A stretch of 64,000 bases of DNA, taken from the NCBI RefSeq assembly GCF_000160775.2, contig NZ_CM001024.1, forward strand, positions 781,016-845,015. The letters run 5' to 3'. The position numbers and the translations under genes were made by a program. A model generated the notes under the pieces. That model was not told the origin of the DNA. It worked only from the letters and a program-made list of their open reading frames with translations, and did not search any database. The DNA is from Aeromicrobium marinum DSM 15272. GTDB lineage: Bacteria > Actinomycetota > Actinomycetes > Propionibacteriales > Nocardioidaceae. Position 1 is the stretch's first letter, and every line of letters starts with the position of its first letter. This document shows positions 7,796 to 16,969 of this stretch, piece by piece.

Positions 7796-9592
7796 ATGAC
7801 CGGCCAGACGACAGGTCTGCAGATCGATCCCCCCACCGAGCAGGTCAGCGGTGCCCAGGCTCTCGTCCGCGCGCTGGAGCATGCCGACGTCGAGGTCATC
7901 TTCGGGATTCCCGGCGGCGCGATCCTTCCGGCCTACGACCCGCTGTTCGACTCCACGATCCGCCACATCCTGGTGCGTCACGAGCAGGGGGCGGGCCACG
8001 CGGCCCAGGGCTACGCGATGGCGACCGGACGGGTGGGGGTCTGCATGGCGACCTCCGGTCCCGGTGCGACCAACCTGGTCACCGCGATCGCCGACGCCTA
8101 CATGGACTCGGTGCCGATCGTCGCGATCACCGGCCAGGTGTCGTCCCACCTGATCGGGACCGACGGCTTCCAGGAGGCCGACATCCGCGGCATCACGATG
8201 CCGATCACCAAGCACAGCTACCTGGTCACCGATGCCGCCCAGATTCCCCGGGTGATCGCCGAGGCGTTCCACATCGCCGGCACGGGCCGACCCGGTCCGG
8301 TCCTGGTGGACATCGCCAAGGACGCCCTGCAGGCCACGACGACGTTCGAGTGGCCGCACGAGCTGGCCCTGCCGGGCTACCGCCCCACGACCCGTCCGCA
8401 CGGCAAGCAGGTGCGCGAGGCGGCCCGACTGATGGCCGAGTCCGAGCGCCCGGTCCTCTACGTCGGCGGGGGCGTCATCAAGGCCGACGCGTCGGCGGAG
8501 CTGAAGCTGCTGGCGGAGGCCACCGGCATCCCGGTGGTCACGACGCTGATGGCCCGGGGAGCCTTCCCGGACTCCCACGAGCTGCACCTGGGGATGCCCG
8601 GCATGCACGGCACGGTCGCCGCGGTGGCGGCCCTGCAGAAGAGCGACCTGCTGATCAGCCTCGGCGCCCGCTTCGACGACCGGGTCACCGGGGTGCTCGA
8701 GACCTTCGCGCCGCTCGCGCGCATCATCCACGCCGACATCGACCCGGCCGAGATCTCCAAGAACCGCGCCGCGGACGTGCCGATCGTGGGCGACTGCAAG
8801 GAGGTCATCGCGGACCTCGTCACGACCCTGGCGGCCCAGGCCGAGGACGGCGTCCGCGGCGACTACACCGCGTGGCGCGAGCAGATGCTGGGCGTCAAGG
8901 CCAAGTTCCCGGTCGACTACGACGCTCCCGCCGAGGGGCTCGCCCCCCAGACGGTCATCGAGCGCATCAGCGCCATCGCCGGGCCCGAGGCGATCTACGT
9001 GGCCGGTGTCGGACAGCACCAGATGTGGGCGGCGCACTACGTGGAGTACGAGCGGCCGCGTCAGTGGCTCAACTCCGGCGGCGCCGGCACGATGGGCTAC
9101 GCCGTGCCGGCCGCGATGGGCGCACAGGTCGGCGACCCCGACCGGGTCGTGTGGGCCATCGACGGCGACGGGTGCTTCCAGATGACCAACCAGGAGCTCG
9201 CCACGTGCGCGCTCGAGGGCATCCCGGTCAAGGTGGCCGTGATCAACAACTCCTCGCTCGGCATGGTGCGCCAGTGGCAGACCCTGTTCTACGAGGGCCG
9301 CTACTCCAACACCGACCTCAACACCGGCCCGGAGTCCATCGGCGCGCGCCGGATCCCGGACTTCGTCAAGCTCGCGGACGCCTACGGCTGCGTGGGGCTG
9401 CGGTGCGACGACCCGGCCGACCTCGACGCCGTGATCGAGCAGGCCATGGCCATCACCGACCGGCCGGTCGTCATCGACTTCGTGGTCGAGCGCGACGCGA
9501 TGGTCTGGCCGATGGTCGCCGCCGGCACCAGCAACGACGACATCAAGATCGCCCGGGACCTCGCACCCGAGTGGGACAAGGACGAGCTGTGA
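7796..9592 (+). CDS. ilvB: acetolactate synthase large subunit
   Basis: IlvB condenses two pyruvates to 2-acetolactate, or pyruvate plus 2-oxobutyrate to acetohydroxybutyrate, using thiamine diphosphate, FAD and Mg. The 598-residue product has the catalytic Glu63 in [14 protein letters not shown], the [14 protein letters not shown] opening, and the cofactor motif [12 protein letters not shown] near residue 457 followed by the [14 protein letters not shown] segment. The ATG at 7796 is preceded by GAAGGA with a six-base gap; an in-frame ATG further up would fall in the terminator. It overlaps ilvN by four bases and is controlled by the leader-peptide attenuator upstream. Confidence 0.97.
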   Translation: MTGQTTGLQIDPPTEQVSGAQALVRALEHADVEVIFGIPGGAILPAYDPLFDSTIRHILVRHEQGAGHAAQGYAMATGRVGVCMATSGPGATNLVTAIADAYMDSVPIVAITGQVSSHLIGTDGFQEADIRGITMPITKHSYLVTDAAQIPRVIAEAFHIAGTGRPGPVLVDIAKDALQATTTFEWPHELALPGYRPTTRPHGKQVREAARLMAESERPVLYVGGGVIKADASAELKLLAEATGIPVVTTLMARGAFPDSHELHLGMPGMHGTVAAVAALQKSDLLISLGARFDDRVTGVLETFAPLARIIHADIDPAEISKNRAADVPIVGDCKEVIADLVTTLAAQAEDGVRGDYTAWREQMLGVKAKFPVDYDAPAEGLAPQTVIERISAIAGPEAIYVAGVGQHQMWAAHYVEYERPRQWLNSGGAGTMGYAVPAAMGAQVGDPDRVVWAIDGDGCFQMTNQELATCALEGIPVKVAVINNSSLGMVRQWQTLFYEGRYSNTDLNTGPESIGARRIPDFVKLADAYGCVGLRCDDPADLDAVIEQAMAITDRPVVIDFVVERDAMVWPMVAAGTSNDDIKIARDLAPEWDKDEL

Positions 9593-10119
9593 CCCAACAC
9601 ACCCTCTCGGTCCTGGTCGAGAACACGCCCGGCGTGCTCGCCCGGGTCTCCAGCCTGTTCATGCGTCGCGGTTTCAACATCGAGTCGCTGGCGGTCGGAC
9701 CCACCGAGATCCCCGAGATCTCGCGCATGACGATCGTCGTCAACGTCGACGAGCTGCCGCTCGAGCAGGTCACCAAGCAGCTCAACAAGCTCGTCAACGT
9801 GCTCAAGATCGTCGAGCTGGACTCCGGTTCGGCCGTCGAGCGCGAGCTGATGCTGATCAAGGTCAAGACCGACCCGGCCACGCGCGGTCAGGTCCTCGAG
9901 ACCGTCCAGCTGTTCCGTGCGAAGGTCGTCGACGTCGCCACCGACGCCGTCACCATCGAGGCCACCGGCGACTCCGGCAAGCTCACCGCGATGCTCAAGG
10001 TGCTGGAGCCGTTCGGCATCCGCGAGATCGCCCAGTCCGGCCGGGTCGCGATCGGCCGCGGCTCCCGCTCCATCACCGACCGCAGCCTGCGTGCCGTCCC
10101 CGGCTCGCAGGCCGTCTGA
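9589..10119 (+). CDS. ilvN: acetolactate synthase small (regulatory) subunit
   Basis: The 176-residue product starts at the GTG in the ilvB stop. An N-terminal ACT domain ([20 protein letters not shown], residues 5-24, with FNIESLAVG) binds valine for feedback inhibition, and a C-terminal ACT-like domain begins near residue 84 ([10 protein letters not shown]). It raises activity of IlvB and confers valine sensitivity. Length and order are normal; the short basic tail [15 protein letters not shown] is lineage-typical. Confidence 0.96.
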   Translation: MTQHTLSVLVENTPGVLARVSSLFMRRGFNIESLAVGPTEIPEISRMTIVVNVDELPLEQVTKQLNKLVNVLKIVELDSGSAVERELMLIKVKTDPATRGQVLETVQLFRAKVVDVATDAVTIEATGDSGKLTAMLKVLEPFGIREIAQSGRVAIGRGSRSITDRSLRAVPGSQAV

Positions 10120-11181
<1,062 letters not shown>

Positions 11182-11193
11182 CGGCGGCCCGGC

Positions 11194-11222
11194 CCTCCCC
11201 TTCGCTCAGCGCGAAGGGGAGG
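11194..11222. terminator. hairpin between convergent ilvC and the minus-strand cassette
   Basis: A perfect 12-base-pair stem (CCTCCCCTTCGC / GCGAAGGGGAGG) closes a five-base loop. The stop codon of the minus-strand gene lies in the loop. There is no T tract on either strand, so it is a bidirectional, non-canonical terminator or a 3' stabiliser. Confidence 0.65.
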
Positions 11223-11562
11223 ATCGGCGGTGCTCGCGGACCGTCCAGACCCCGAGGACGACGCCGGCCGGAACGGTCAGGGGTATCGCGCCGCCGCTGA
11301 TCCCGGCGAGCCCGGCGATCGACAGGACGACGATGCCGACGCGGACCCACTCGAGCTCGTACGCCGTGACCGGCAGTCGCCGCCGCCACGACCGCGCCAG
11401 GACGCCCATCGCGGTCAGCGGCACCAGCACCATGAGCCACGCGAGCCACGGATCGGCGCCGTCGGGCAGCAGGTGCAGGACCAGCAGCACGAGGACGCCG
11501 AGCGCACCGGCGAGGCTGGGAAGCGCGACCCAGCGGGGCGACCTCGGCTGCGTCGCACTCAT
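11206..11562 (-). CDS. small membrane protein, last gene of the WXG100 cassette
   Basis: The 118-residue product has four likely membrane segments: residues about 12-30, 36-53, 71-88 and 89-105, with a basic loop VLARSWRRRLPVTAYELEWVR between the second and third. Its ATG overlaps the stop of the upstream LXG-like gene (ATGA), so it belongs to that operon. No family is recognised. Its place directly after a probable secreted effector would suit an immunity or membrane partner protein, but this rests on position only. Confidence 0.65.
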   Translation of the reverse strand: MSATQPRSPRWVALPSLAGALGVLVLLVLHLLPDGADPWLAWLMVLVPLTAMGVLARSWRRRLPVTAYELEWVRVGIVVLSIAGLAGISGGAIPLTVPAGVVLGVWTVREHRRSSPSR

Positions 11563-12908
11563 CGCAGGTGTCCGCCCGGACCGTAGGTCCACTGGTCCTT
11601 GAGATCGCTGTAGGGCCCCACACCGTCGTAGTCGACGGCGGTGTTGTCGCCCAGGATCGTGTCGGTGAAGTCGATCCCGGTGCCGATCCGCGCCACGTTC
11701 TCGGCGACCGTCGTCGCGCCTCCGTGCAGTCCGTCGACCAGACCGGGCCCGAAGCGCGCCGCGATGTCGTCGAGCTCGGTGCGCAGGGCGGCCGCCTCCA
11801 TGTCCAGGCCCGACCGCAGTCCCTGCAGCGGCTTGGACGTCGGCAGCTCCTTCGTCAGCCAGGCGAGCTTCTCGGTCGTGTAGGCCGAGCGTCCGGCCAT
11901 CCACCGGGACAGCGGGTTGGAGCGGGTCAGCCAGACCATCGGTTTGTGGCGCAGAGTGGCGTTGGCGAAGGCCGACCGGGCCGCGGTGACCGCCTTCGTG
12001 CGCGCCAGGTTGCCGGCCACGGGAGCGACCCTCTTCAACGTCATCCCGCGTCCCAGCTTCGCCAGACTCGTGGCGATCTTGCCGGTCCCCAGGGTGAGGA
12101 TGCCGACGAGGTCGAGTGCGAAGTCGGTCCAGGACCCGTTGCCCGAGGCGGCCAGCGCGAACCTGATCCCCAGACCGAGCAGCGCCAGCCCCGCCACGAG
12201 GGCGATGATCCAGCCCGCCGGGGTGCAGAACAGCGCGATGACCGCCACGACCGTGACGATGATGCTGATGATGTCGGCGATCTTCTTGAGCCAGTCGGCG
12301 TTGGCGTCCACCCAGTTCTTGAACGTGTCCCAGCGGCTGTCCTTGAAGTCGTCGTCGCAGGCATCCCGGATGGCCCGGGCGACCCGACCCGCCTTATCCT
12401 CGTAGGCGTCCATGGCCGTGGAGAAGGCGGTGCGGGCCGCGGAGAGATCCGTCACGGCGCCCGAGTGCTTACCCGCGCGGATCTGTTCCGCGGTCTCCTG
12501 GTCGTCGGTCGGCGCCGGTGCGCCGGGGAGCGGTGGACCGGGCTCGGGGTTGGCGTCGATCACTGCCTGGGCGGCCTCGGCGTCCTGCAAGGCGTTCCAC
12601 GTCGCGGTGCGGGCGGTCTTGACCGGGTCCCACCAGCCCTCGAGCTCCTCACCGACCGCCTCGAAGCGGCCCTGGACGCGGCCGAGGTCGTCGGCCAGGC
12701 TCCCGCACGAGTCCCTCAGCCCGTCGGCGTACTCACCGCGGAGGATCTGGTCGTCCTCGGCGATCCGGCGCAGCCGCGTGACCTGGTCGGCGATCGTCTC
12801 GGCGATGCCGGTGATGCGGGCCGCCTCGTCCTCGATCTCGGTCCAGCTGCCCGGCACCGGGTCGCTGTCGTGGCCCAGCAGGTGCCACTCACCCTGACGC
12901 CGGGTCAC
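11559..12908 (-). CDS. large LXG/T7SS-substrate-like protein with central membrane hairpin
   Basis: The 449-residue product has an N-terminal helical domain (about 1-200) like that of type VII secretion substrates: long heptad-rich helices, EGWWDPVKTARTATW near residue 90, and a Pro-rich break PEPGPPLPGAPAPT at 121-134. Residues about 211-254 are strongly hydrophobic (two membrane helices, with FCTPAGW as the turn). The C-terminal 190 residues are helical and end in VDYDGVGPYSDLKDQW. No known toxin motif is visible. The GTG start overlaps the stop of the WXG100-like gene by four bases. A secreted or membrane-inserting effector is plausible but unproven. Confidence 0.65.
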   Translation of the reverse strand: MTRRQGEWHLLGHDSDPVPGSWTEIEDEAARITGIAETIADQVTRLRRIAEDDQILRGEYADGLRDSCGSLADDLGRVQGRFEAVGEELEGWWDPVKTARTATWNALQDAEAAQAVIDANPEPGPPLPGAPAPTDDQETAEQIRAGKHSGAVTDLSAARTAFSTAMDAYEDKAGRVARAIRDACDDDFKDSRWDTFKNWVDANADWLKKIADIISIIVTVVAVIALFCTPAGWIIALVAGLALLGLGIRFALAASGNGSWTDFALDLVGILTLGTGKIATSLAKLGRGMTLKRVAPVAGNLARTKAVTAARSAFANATLRHKPMVWLTRSNPLSRWMAGRSAYTTEKLAWLTKELPTSKPLQGLRSGLDMEAAALRTELDDIAARFGPGLVDGLHGGATTVAENVARIGTGIDFTDTILGDNTAVDYDGVGPYSDLKDQWTYGPGGHLR

Positions 12909-13201
12909 TGCCGCTCCTCGTCGAAGGAGTCAGCCAGGTCCTGGTCCGCCTCGCGGAAGGTCTCCAACGTTGCGGCGATCTTCTCGCCGCAGTCGCTGAT
13001 CTTCTCGGAGAGCTTGCGCCGGTTGTAGTCCATGTTGCCCTGGAAGTCGCCCATGGCGTCGGCCACGTCGGCGTGACTCCAGACGTCCACGCTGTTGCTG
13101 GTGTCGTCCTTGATGTTGTCGAAGTCGCTCTTGAGGGTCGCGAGCACCCGCTCGCTCTCCTCGAGGCGGTAGTAGTCGACCCTCAGGTCTGCGTCGCCCA
13201 T
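12905..13201 (-). CDS. WXG100-like (ESAT-6 family) small helical protein
   Basis: At 98 residues this is the right size for the ESAT-6/CFP-10 family. It is almost all helix, with a central VWSHADVADAMGDF turn at about 40-53 standing where W-x-G normally lies; the Gly is replaced (W-S-H), so the motif is degenerate. The second helix runs to ADSFDEERQ. An AGGA Shine-Dalgarno lies upstream of the ATG. WXG100 proteins pair with partners and leave the cell through the EccC-driven type VII system. No Ecc component is encoded in this window. Confidence 0.7.
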   Translation of the reverse strand: MGDADLRVDYYRLEESERVLATLKSDFDNIKDDTSNSVDVWSHADVADAMGDFQGNMDYNRRKLSEKISDCGEKIAATLETFREADQDLADSFDEERQ

Positions 13202-13232
13202 GGCGTCCTGCCCCCCGTGCTCGTCGTCGTGG

Positions 13233-13865
13233 TCATCCGGGCTCCTCCGCCGGTTCGTACCGCCATCGCCAGGTGGTCATGACGGCGTCGAAGAGCTCGA
13301 CGAGCATGTTGCCCTCGCCGGCCGGTCCGACGATCGGCGCGCCGACCGACGAGAAGGAGACGAGGACCCAGGACCGTGCCTGACCCGGGACTGCGGTGAA
13401 GTACTCGACCCGCACCGAGTCGACGGCGTCGTCCTCCCCGCGCGGTACGGCCCGCTCGCGACGGACCCACACGGTGTCGGCCACCGTGGCCGGGCGGGTC
13501 GCGCCGTCGCGCAGCAGCGAGGCCATCACCTGCGGGATCTCGTCGACGGACAGGTTCGCGTCCGGCACGACCCGACTCACGACGAAGGACGCCTGGACCG
13601 TGTACCCGTGGATCGCGTCGAGCGGCAGGTAGAGGTCCACGCCGCCGTTGTCGCGCGCCCGGGCGACCTGGGTCATCAGCTCGCGGACCAGCTCACGCTT
13701 CCTGGGCCCGACCTCGTCGGGGGAGACCCCGCGGGGGGTGTGGCGCTCCGCGACGTCGTCGACGATGCCTGCGATCGCGGACTCGGCACCGGCGTCGAGT
13801 GGGATGCGACGCCACGGCGGCGGGACGGCGAGGAGGTATCCCTCGGCCTGGGCGGTGGCGGTCAC
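13233..13865 (-). CDS. unknown protein of the WXG100 cassette
   Basis: The 210-residue product starts at a GTG that overlaps the previous stop (GTGA). It is soluble, with alternating strands, LAVPPPWRRIPLD near the start, a basic-acidic PRKRELVRELMTQVARAR helix near 60, VDLYLPLDAIHG, and a closing VLVSFSSVG strand and FDAVMTTWRWRY segment. No signal peptide or membrane helix is seen. I do not recognise it. Similar proteins without assigned function accompany actinobacterial WXG100/LXG genes, so a chaperone or adaptor role for the secreted pair is a guess. Confidence 0.6.
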   Translation of the reverse strand: MTATAQAEGYLLAVPPPWRRIPLDAGAESAIAGIVDDVAERHTPRGVSPDEVGPRKRELVRELMTQVARARDNGGVDLYLPLDAIHGYTVQASFVVSRVVPDANLSVDEIPQVMASLLRDGATRPATVADTVWVRRERAVPRGEDDAVDSVRVEYFTAVPGQARSWVLVSFSSVGAPIVGPAGEGNMLVELFDAVMTTWRWRYEPAEEPG

Positions 13866-14506
13866 GACTCGTCCCCCACCACGATCCCGAGGGCGAGCCG
13901 GTCGACGTCGTCGAGCGCCTCCAGGGTCCTGGCGGGATCGAGTCCGCCGAACCGGACCACGGCCACGACCCCGGACGACTCGAAGTGCCGGACGTGCCGC
14001 ACGTGGCCGACCACCCCGCCCCTCGGGTCCTCGACCCAGTACACGAGGCGTTGCCACCCGCTCTCCCCGACGTCCTCGCGGGAGACCTCGCCCACCGTGG
14101 CGGGGTGGTCGGGATCGGTCACCAAGGCCTCGACGACCCGGCCGGCCGCGGAGGTGCCCGCAGCGGACACCTCGTCCGTGGCGGCGTCGATCTCCGCGAG
14201 GTCGTCGGGCGAGAACAGCTCGAGCGAGACCGGCAGCGGCGTGTCGCCCTGGTGCCGGAACCGGAGGAAGGTCACGTTGGCCGGCGTCGACCAGTCGGAG
14301 AAGGCCGTCAGCACCTGCGAGAGGTACTCCCGGTAGTCCGCGCCACCCTTGGCGTGCTCGAGGTCGAGGTCGGTCGAGACGGCGTGCTGGGCCCCGAGCA
14401 TCCACGCGCGTCGCTGGTCGTCGGTCGCGTCCGGTGACGGACCCCGCAGCCAGATCGCGGGATCGGCGTCGATCCGGACGTGCGGCAGGTCATCGAGTGC
14501 GGTCAC
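13862..14506 (-). CDS. unknown protein, first gene of the WXG100 cassette
   Basis: The 214-residue product begins at a GTG and has no signal peptide. It shares a general plan with the next gene: a helix-rich start, a VTFLRFRHQGDTPLPVSLELF strand pair split near residue 80, and a late VVAVVRFGG strand followed by a short helix, so the two may be distant paralogs. No family is recognised. Position at the head of a five-gene minus-strand unit, all with four-base overlaps or short gaps, suggests common expression. The upstream 73 bases before the YczR gene hold no clear promoter. Confidence 0.6.
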   Translation of the reverse strand: MTALDDLPHVRIDADPAIWLRGPSPDATDDQRRAWMLGAQHAVSTDLDLEHAKGGADYREYLSQVLTAFSDWSTPANVTFLRFRHQGDTPLPVSLELFSPDDLAEIDAATDEVSAAGTSAAGRVVEALVTDPDHPATVGEVSREDVGESGWQRLVYWVEDPRGGVVGHVRHVRHFESSGVVAVVRFGGLDPARTLEALDDVDRLALGIVVGDES

Positions 14507-14579
14507 GTGAGGATCCCCGGGTTCGTCGCGCGAAGTGATGTAACGGACCCACGATAGCCGCAGACCGCACCCGGCGGGA

Positions 14580-16019
14580 TCAGGCGATGAGGTCGAGGGT
14601 CGAGCTGTGCGCGGGCCGTGCCGTCACCCCGTCGCGGACGTCGTCGTAGGCCGACGACAACCGCGCCACGGCTTCGGTGAGTGTGTCGTGCGACTGGGTG
14701 TAGGCCAGTCGGAGGTGCTGCTCCCCGGCTCGCGCGGCCACCGCGAGGAAGCGCGGGCCCGGAGTGAGCAGGAGGCCGTGTCGACCGGCCGCTGCGGTCA
14801 GCCGCGACGACATCCGGTCGGGCAGCCTGACCCACAGGTTGAGGCCGCCGGCGGGGCACGGCGCCGTGAAGTCCGGCAGCTGCCGCGCCAGCTCGGCCAG
14901 CAGGTGGTCGCGGGCGGCCCGCAGGGTGGCGCGTCCGGCCGCTGCGGTCTGTCCACCGTCGGTCAGCAGCTCGGTCAGCACGAGCTGGTCGAATGCCGAC
15001 GATCCGAGGTCGTCGTGCATCCGGGCCTGGATCAAGGGCATCACGTGGGTCCGCGGCGTACGGATCCAGCCCACCCGCAGGCCGCCCCAGAACGGCTTGG
15101 ACGACGAGCCGACGAGGATGGCCCGTGGGTCGAAGCAGGCGAACGGCTCGGGCAGGTCCACCCCGTCGAGATTCACCGCGTACAGCGACTCGTCGACCAC
15201 CGGCAGCACGTCGTGGCGCGCCAGCTCGCGGGCCCATCCCGAGCGTTCCTCGTGGCTCATCACGGCGGCCGTCGGGTTGTGGAACTCCGGCACGAGGTAG
15301 GCCGCGCGGTGGGGTGCCGACCGCAGCAGGCCCCTCGCCGCCTCGAGGTCCCACGGCCGCTCGTCCACGGGGAGCGCCGACAGTCGCGCCCCCGCGGCCA
15401 CGAAGGCCTCGTGGGCGTGGGGATAGCTGATGCCCTCGACGAGGACGCGGTCGGCGCGGGACACCAGGGCACGAGCGATCAGCGAGATGGCTCCCATCGC
15501 CCCGTTGGTGACGATGATCTGGTCCGGGTCGGTCGGCAGCCCACGGTCGCGGTACTGCTGGGCGAGCACCTCGCGGAGGGCGGGCAGGCCGTCGGGCAGG
15601 TACCCCGTCGTGCCGAGGAGGGCGGGGAGGGCACCGGCCGCCCGCTCGAAGGCTCGGGCCATCCCGGGTGGCCCGACCGGTGCCGAGTAGGTCCAGGCGA
15701 TCGTGTCGGCGTCGTCGGGCGTGATGATGAGGCTGCTGGCCGACGACCGGTGCAGCGGGAGCCGGACGACGCTGCCCGACCCTCGCCGTGAGCTGATCAG
15801 GTCGGCCTCGCGCAGCTCGGCGTAGACCCGGGCCGTGGTCGTGCGGCTCACGCCGAGGGACGCCGCGAGCTCGCGCTCGCTGGGCAGACGGGCCCCGTCG
15901 GTCAGGCGACCGTCGACGACCAGCAGGCGGATCCGCTCGGAGATCTCGCGGTAGGCCGTTCCGGTCAGGTCGAGCGGGCCGAGCAGCTGGGCGAGGCGTC
16001 CGGCCGAGATCTCCGTCAT
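14580..16019 (-). CDS. MocR-family (YczR-like) regulator: GntR helix-turn-helix fused to a PLP aminotransferase-like domain
   Basis: The 479-residue product has an N-terminal GntR winged helix (residues about 20-85, with LPSERELAASLGVSRTTTARVY) and a fold-type I aminotransferase domain. The PLP Lys lies in GSSSKPFWGGLRVGW and the phosphate-binding and Asp motifs in FHNPTA and VVDESLY. Such proteins are vitamin B6-responsive regulators, not transaminases. It diverges from yczE, and YczR regulators are known to pair with yczE, so the target is probably its neighbour and itself. The ATG at 16017-16019 is chosen because the longer frame would run through the operator. Confidence 0.88.
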   Translation of the reverse strand: MTEISAGRLAQLLGPLDLTGTAYREISERIRLLVVDGRLTDGARLPSERELAASLGVSRTTTARVYAELREADLISSRRGSGSVVRLPLHRSSASSLIITPDDADTIAWTYSAPVGPPGMARAFERAAGALPALLGTTGYLPDGLPALREVLAQQYRDRGLPTDPDQIIVTNGAMGAISLIARALVSRADRVLVEGISYPHAHEAFVAAGARLSALPVDERPWDLEAARGLLRSAPHRAAYLVPEFHNPTAAVMSHEERSGWARELARHDVLPVVDESLYAVNLDGVDLPEPFACFDPRAILVGSSSKPFWGGLRVGWIRTPRTHVMPLIQARMHDDLGSSAFDQLVLTELLTDGGQTAAAGRATLRAARDHLLAELARQLPDFTAPCPAGGLNLWVRLPDRMSSRLTAAAGRHGLLLTPGPRFLAVAARAGEQHLRLAYTQSHDTLTEAVARLSSAYDDVRDGVTARPAHSSTLDLIA

Positions 16020-16079
16020 GGGTCCACTGTCCCACAAGTGGCTATGTAAAAGGTAGCCACTTGACTTCACGATGGACCC
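16020..16079. promoter_or_regulatory. symmetric divergent promoter/operator between yczR-like gene and yczE
   Basis: The whole 60-base gap is nearly symmetrical. An inner inverted repeat CAAGTGGCT (16035-16043) / AGCCACTTG (16055-16063) has perfect nine-base arms and an 11-base AT-rich spacer. An outer one, GGGTCCA / TGGACCC, touches both start codons, so each gene starts directly after TGGACCC. CACGAT at 16068-16073 and, on the minus strand, GACAGT both end seven bases before their start codons, implying leaderless messages. The inner repeat is the likely YczR site. Confidence 0.65.
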
Positions 16080-16220
16080 ATGACCTGGATCGTGGTGACC
16101 GTGCTCCTCCTCCTCGCCGCCGGTGCCGTCGGTCTCGTCACCGCACGGGACGGCTACGGCTGGCGGCCCCCGCCCGCCCGCACGGAGTCCGAGCAGGCCG
16201 GACGGACGTGGCCGCGGTGA
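16080..16220 (+). CDS. 46-residue single-span membrane micro-protein
   Basis: ATG to TGA, 46 codons: an N-terminal hydrophobic helix (MTWIVVTVLLLLAAGAVGL) followed by a polar tail rich in Arg, Pro and Glu ending RTWPR. It lies directly after the palindromic operator and its stop overlaps the yczE GTG (GTGA), so it should be cotranslated with yczE. No family is recognised. It is too short for certainty, but start position, coupling and a coherent membrane helix argue that it is real. Confidence 0.5.
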   Translation: MTWIVVTVLLLLAAGAVGLVTARDGYGWRPPPARTESEQAGRTWPR

Positions 16221-16969
16221 ACCGCTCGCTGTCCGGTCGTCTGCTGCGGCTGGTCGTGGGGCTGTGGCTCTACGGCGCGACCATGGCGCTGCTCGTCGAG
16301 GCCGGCCTCGGACTCGACCCCTGGGACGTGTTCCACGAAGGGCTGGCCGACCGGCTGCCGCTGACGTTCGGCCAGGTCGTCATCGTGGTGGGTGCGGCGG
16401 TGCTGCTGCTGTGGATCCCGCTGCGTCAACGCCCCGGCGTCGGCACGGTGCTCAACGTGCTGCTGATCGGGATCGCCGCCGACGTGACGCTGGCGTGGGT
16501 GCCGACCCCGGACGACCTGATCGTGCAGATCGGCTTCCTGGTCGTCGGCACGGTGGGCAACGGGCTGGCCGGTGCCTTGTACATCGGTGCCGACCTCGGC
16601 ACCGGGCCGCGGGACGGACTCTGGTCGGGCGTCGTGCGGCGCACCGGCCTCAGCGTCCGCCTCGTCCGTACCGGGCTCGAGCTCACGGTGCTGGTGCTGG
16701 GCTTCGTGCTCGGCGGCACGGTCGGGGTCGGCACGGTGGTCTACGCCCTGGCCATCGGGCCACTGGTGCAGTTCTTCCTGGCGGCCACGACGACGCCGCG
16801 TCCGTGCCAAGATGGTCGTCACCATGGACGTGACGAGCGGGACGCGAGTGCTGATCTGCCACTCGATCGTCCAGGAGTTCATGGGGTCGACGATCGTGAC
16901 GCTCGAGCTCGCGGACGAGCTGCGGTCGCGGGGCGCGAGCGTCGTCGTCTACGCAGCCTTCGTCGGTGA
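16217..16969 (+). CDS. yczE: YczE/YyaS/YitT-family membrane protein
   Basis: Residues 1-195 form the usual YczE core of about five membrane helices, with LGLDPWDVFHEGLA near 33 and IGADLGTGPRDGL near 123, the two repeated Asp/Gly-rich loops of the family. The transported substrate is unknown; the link to MocR regulators suggests a vitamin B6 or amine compound. The GTG start overlaps the micro-protein stop; a GTG three codons earlier is an alternative. The last 55 residues are hydrophilic, Arg-rich and run 146 bases into the next gene in another frame, so the normal stop seems to have been lost. Confidence 0.82.
   Translation: MNRSLSGRLLRLVVGLWLYGATMALLVEAGLGLDPWDVFHEGLADRLPLTFGQVVIVVGAAVLLLWIPLRQRPGVGTVLNVLLIGIAADVTLAWVPTPDDLIVQIGFLVVGTVGNGLAGALYIGADLGTGPRDGLWSGVVRRTGLSVRLVRTGLELTVLVLGFVLGGTVGVGTVVYALAIGPLVQFFLAATTTPRPCQDGRHHGRDERDASADLPLDRPGVHGVDDRDARARGRAAVAGRERRRLRSLRR

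Noticed and set aside
7717..9588. Upstream extension of the ilvN frame through ilvB
   Set aside because: The frame is open by chance; the GTG at 9589 overlapping the ilvB stop gives the normal IlvN length.
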